Assembly: GCF_000960475.2 (NCBI RefSeq) | Contig: NZ_JZDQ02000023.1 | Location: 1-64,000, forward strand | Direction: 5' to 3' | DNA: 64,000 nucleotides | Source of the DNA: Nocardioides luteus | Lineage (GTDB): Bacteria > Actinomycetota > Actinomycetes > Propionibacteriales > Nocardioidaceae | Part shown: piece by piece, positions 62,095 to 64,000 of the stretch | Layout: every line of letters begins with the position of its first letter | Numbering within the stretch: the first letter of the stretch is position 1 | The notes under the pieces: generated by a model | Told to the model about the DNA's origin: nothing | Databases searched by the model: none | Seen by the model: only the letters and a program-made list of their open reading frames with translations | Program-made: the position numbers and the translations under genes

Positions 62095-62988
62095 TCAGTC
62101 CGTCGTGGCGTGCAGCTGCGTCATCAGGCGTGCCCTGCCGCTGCGGTCGAGCCAGGTGGCGAAGTCCATGACTCCTGGGTGAGCCTTGCGTAGCGGGGCG
62201 AGGTCGCTGTCGTAGTAGGTGGCGTCGGCCCAGGTGAAGACCTTCGCGACCTCGGGGTCGTGCTGCCACAGGAGGTCGACCGGGATCTGGGAGTGGGGGA
62301 CGGGAACTCCGGCCGCCGCACTGAGCGCTTCGGCAATCTCCGGTGCCGTGAGCCGGTCCCCGGTGATCTCGATGGCCTTGCCCAGGTAGGTGTCCGGGTC
62401 GGCGAAGGCGAGAGCGGCGAAGGCGCCGGTGTCGTCGATGGCGATGAGCTGCATGACCAGGTCGTCGCGCCACGGGACGTTCAGCGAGCCGTTCTGGAAG
62501 AACCTCGCGGGGCTGGTGAAGTCCTCCATGAACCCGGCGGGACGCAGGATGGTGGCGGGAATGCCCAGTGCGCGGATGTGTTCCTCGATCTGCCACTTCT
62601 CGATCTGTCCCCAGCCCTGCTGCTGGTAGAAGCGATTCTGGCTCTCCGCGCCGCCGACGGAGGAGTACACCAGGTGTTCCACGCCGGCGGCCTTGGCGGC
62701 GTCCGCGACGTTGATGCCCTGGACCAGCTCGTTGTCGTTCGCGGACTGGACGCTGTAGAGCCCGTACGCGCCGCGCGCCGCCTCCACGACGGAGGCGCGG
62801 TCGTCCAGGTCGCCGCGGACGACGTCGACCCCGGCTGCGGCAAGCGCAGCGGCAGCCGGCGTGGTGTCGTCCCTGACGAGGGCGCGGACGTGCCAGCCGT
62901 CTGCGAGGAGGTGGCGGGCCGTCGCGCCGCCCTGGTTCCCGGTCGCGCCGGTGACCAGGATCGTCTGGTCACGAAGGGGCTTGTTCAT
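62095..62988 (-). CDS. NmrA-family NAD(P)-binding oxidoreductase
   Basis: A 297-residue Rossmann protein with ILVTGATGNQGGATARHLL, VYSSVGGAESQNRFYQQQ and PAGFMEDFTS, as in NmrA/HSCARG-like proteins. These act as redox sensors or quinone reductases. The ATG at 62988 has AGGAG upstream. It is divergent from a TetR gene with a palindrome between, the usual arrangement for a TetR-controlled oxidoreductase. Confidence 0.85.
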   Translation of the reverse strand: MNKPLRDQTILVTGATGNQGGATARHLLADGWHVRALVRDDTTPAAAALAAAGVDVVRGDLDDRASVVEAARGAYGLYSVQSANDNELVQGINVADAAKAAGVEHLVYSSVGGAESQNRFYQQQGWGQIEKWQIEEHIRALGIPATILRPAGFMEDFTSPARFFQNGSLNVPWRDDLVMQLIAIDDTGAFAALAFADPDTYLGKAIEITGDRLTAPEIAEALSAAAGVPVPHSQIPVDLLWQHDPEVAKVFTWADATYYDSDLAPLRKAHPGVMDFATWLDRSGRARLMTQLHATTD

Positions 62989-63025
62989 TTCTCGACTCCT
63001 GTCGGTAGGGGGTGGTGTGACGATA

Positions 63026-63048
63026 TGACGATTTTTCAAAATTCGTCA
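63026..63048. promoter_or_regulatory. palindromic operator between the NmrA-type and TetR genes
   Basis: TGACGATTTTT-C-AAAATTCGTCA matches its complement at 10 of 11 positions in each arm. It lies between divergent starts at 62988 and 63098 and is the obvious candidate for the TetR protein. Confidence 0.65.
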
Positions 63049-63097
63049 ACTGTAAGTTCGTTTGACGGAATCTCGAATCCGGTCATACGGTCCTGAC

Positions 63098-63808
63098 GTG
63101 AGCGCCAGCACCGAACGACTCCGTGAGCCGCAGCAGCGAGCCGAACGGGCGGCGCGCATCCTCGACGTCGCGGCGGAGCTGCTGACGCGGCACGGCTACC
63201 GACGCGTGACCATGGACGACGTGGCCGGCGAGGCGGGGATCGGCAAAGGCACCGTCTACCTCCACTGGAAGACCCGCGAACAGCTGTTCGGTGCGGTCTT
63301 CGCGCGTGAAGTGCTCCGGGCGGCGGACGACGTTCGGCAGGCGCTCCAGCAGGACCCGCGGGCCTGCCTGCTGCACGACTTCGCCCGTGTGTACTTCCTG
63401 GCGATCGTGGACCGTCCGCTGCTGAGCGGGCTGCTGCTGGGCGATCTGCATCTGCTCGGCAAGTTGACCAGCTCGCCCGACACGGCCCGCGACGAGCGGC
63501 ATGCCGCGATGTTGCACGGCTACCTCGGGCTTCTCGCCGAGCATCGTCTGCTCCGCGACGACCTGGGTCTGGATGAGATCGGTGATGCCTACCAGGCGAC
63601 GTTCGAAGGGTTCGTACGCGCCCAGGGTTCGAGCTCGACGGACGATCCGAAGCGGCGTGCCGACCTGCTCGCGCGCACGGTCCAGCGTGCCTTCGAGAAC
63701 GAGCCGCCTCCGGACCTCCCGTTCCAGAGCCTCGCTGCCGCCACCGTCGCGCTGCTCGGCGACCTGATCGACGCCGACCGCACCGCAGCCGGTCTGCCCG
63801 AGAACTGA
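63098..63808 (+). CDS. TetR-family regulator
   Basis: A 236-residue TetR protein: helix-turn-helix at about 15-65 (ILDVAAELLTRHGYRRVT, VAGEAGIGKGTVYLHW) and a helical ligand domain to the end. GTG start at 63098; a TTG at 63062 would add 12 residues. It probably controls the divergent NmrA-type gene. Confidence 0.88.
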   Translation: MSASTERLREPQQRAERAARILDVAAELLTRHGYRRVTMDDVAGEAGIGKGTVYLHWKTREQLFGAVFAREVLRAADDVRQALQQDPRACLLHDFARVYFLAIVDRPLLSGLLLGDLHLLGKLTSSPDTARDERHAAMLHGYLGLLAEHRLLRDDLGLDEIGDAYQATFEGFVRAQGSSSTDDPKRRADLLARTVQRAFENEPPPDLPFQSLAAATVALLGDLIDADRTAAGLPEN

Positions 63809-63973
63809 GCGCAGCCGGCCGGCGCGCCTCGGGTCACCTGCGCCTCTGCTCGCCGTCTTCGTCCGAGCGCACAGAAGGTCGCCTCGGGATTGGCGCGACG
63901 GCACTAACTCGGTGGGTGCCTCGGCGCCCAGACTCCTGGGGATCAGCCCACCGGACCGAGGAGACGTGACACC

Positions 63974-64000
63974 GTGGAAGACGCACTCAGGACGATGCTC
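63974..64000 (+). CDS. possible 5' end of a gene cut by the window edge
   Basis: GTG at 63974 follows GAGGAG by ten bases and opens a frame (VEDALRTML) that runs off the end. Nine codons are too few to name it. Confidence 0.25.

Overview
The window is high-GC actinobacterial chromosome, gene-dense and without any rRNA, tRNA, transposase, integrase or CRISPR array that I can see. Three things point to the actinobacteria: a complete mycofactocin cluster with its MftA peptide, a heterotetrameric sarcosine oxidase operon of the Arthrobacter/Corynebacterium type, and frequent GTG starts with ATGA/GTGA overlaps. A Nocardioides-like genus is my best guess, but that is inference.

Layout. (1) 0.1-8.8 kb: a MarR regulator beside a small membrane protein, an amidase divergent from an AbgT-type transporter, then a tandem Lrp-family regulator divergent from an ACC deaminase and a stand-alone thiamine-diphosphate E1/transketolase-like enzyme. 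(2) 8.8-15.2 kb: mycofactocin biosynthesis (mftR, then mftA-B-C-D-E, an SDR dehydrogenase, mftF). (3) 15.4-20.0 kb: two exported proteins, a Tat-type sugar isomerase/epimerase-like protein and a large glucose/sorbosone dehydrogenase-like protein with a PKD domain. (4) 20.1-47.4 kb: a large one-carbon island. Betaine enters by a BCCT carrier, GbcAB-like oxygenase removes the first methyl as formaldehyde, dimethylglycine oxidase and SoxBDAG remove the other two onto tetrahydrofolate, GlyA and SdaA carry glycine through serine to pyruvate, and FdhA, PurU and a molybdopterin formate-dehydrogenase-like protein dispose of formaldehyde and formate. folD, folP, a metF-like gene, folC and a pabA-like amidotransferase are built into the same island, so the cofactor may be made where it is used.

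(5) 47.5-59.0 kb: a CBS-domain membrane protein, then a probable carboxylate or sugar-acid uptake and catabolism locus (2-hydroxyacid dehydrogenase, KdgD-like aldolase, five-gene peptide/opine-type ABC transporter, TauE/SafE permease, a second 2-hydroxyacid dehydrogenase, IclR regulator). (6) 59.0-64.0 kb: alpha/beta hydrolase, a secreted SpaA-like surface protein, an NmrA-type oxidoreductase divergent from its likely TetR regulator, and the possible start of one more gene at the right edge.

Regulation is unusually legible. A GntR-type operator (core CTGATATATCAG) recurs at five places in the betaine island, which carries two GntR paralogues with matching recognition helices. A second motif (TGTTTCGCTATGAGAAAC-like) recurs around the first iclR gene, fdhA and gbcA. 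A third (GTCCACATATGTAGA-like) recurs at three places in the ABC/IclR locus. Strong GC-rich hairpins close most convergent gene pairs.
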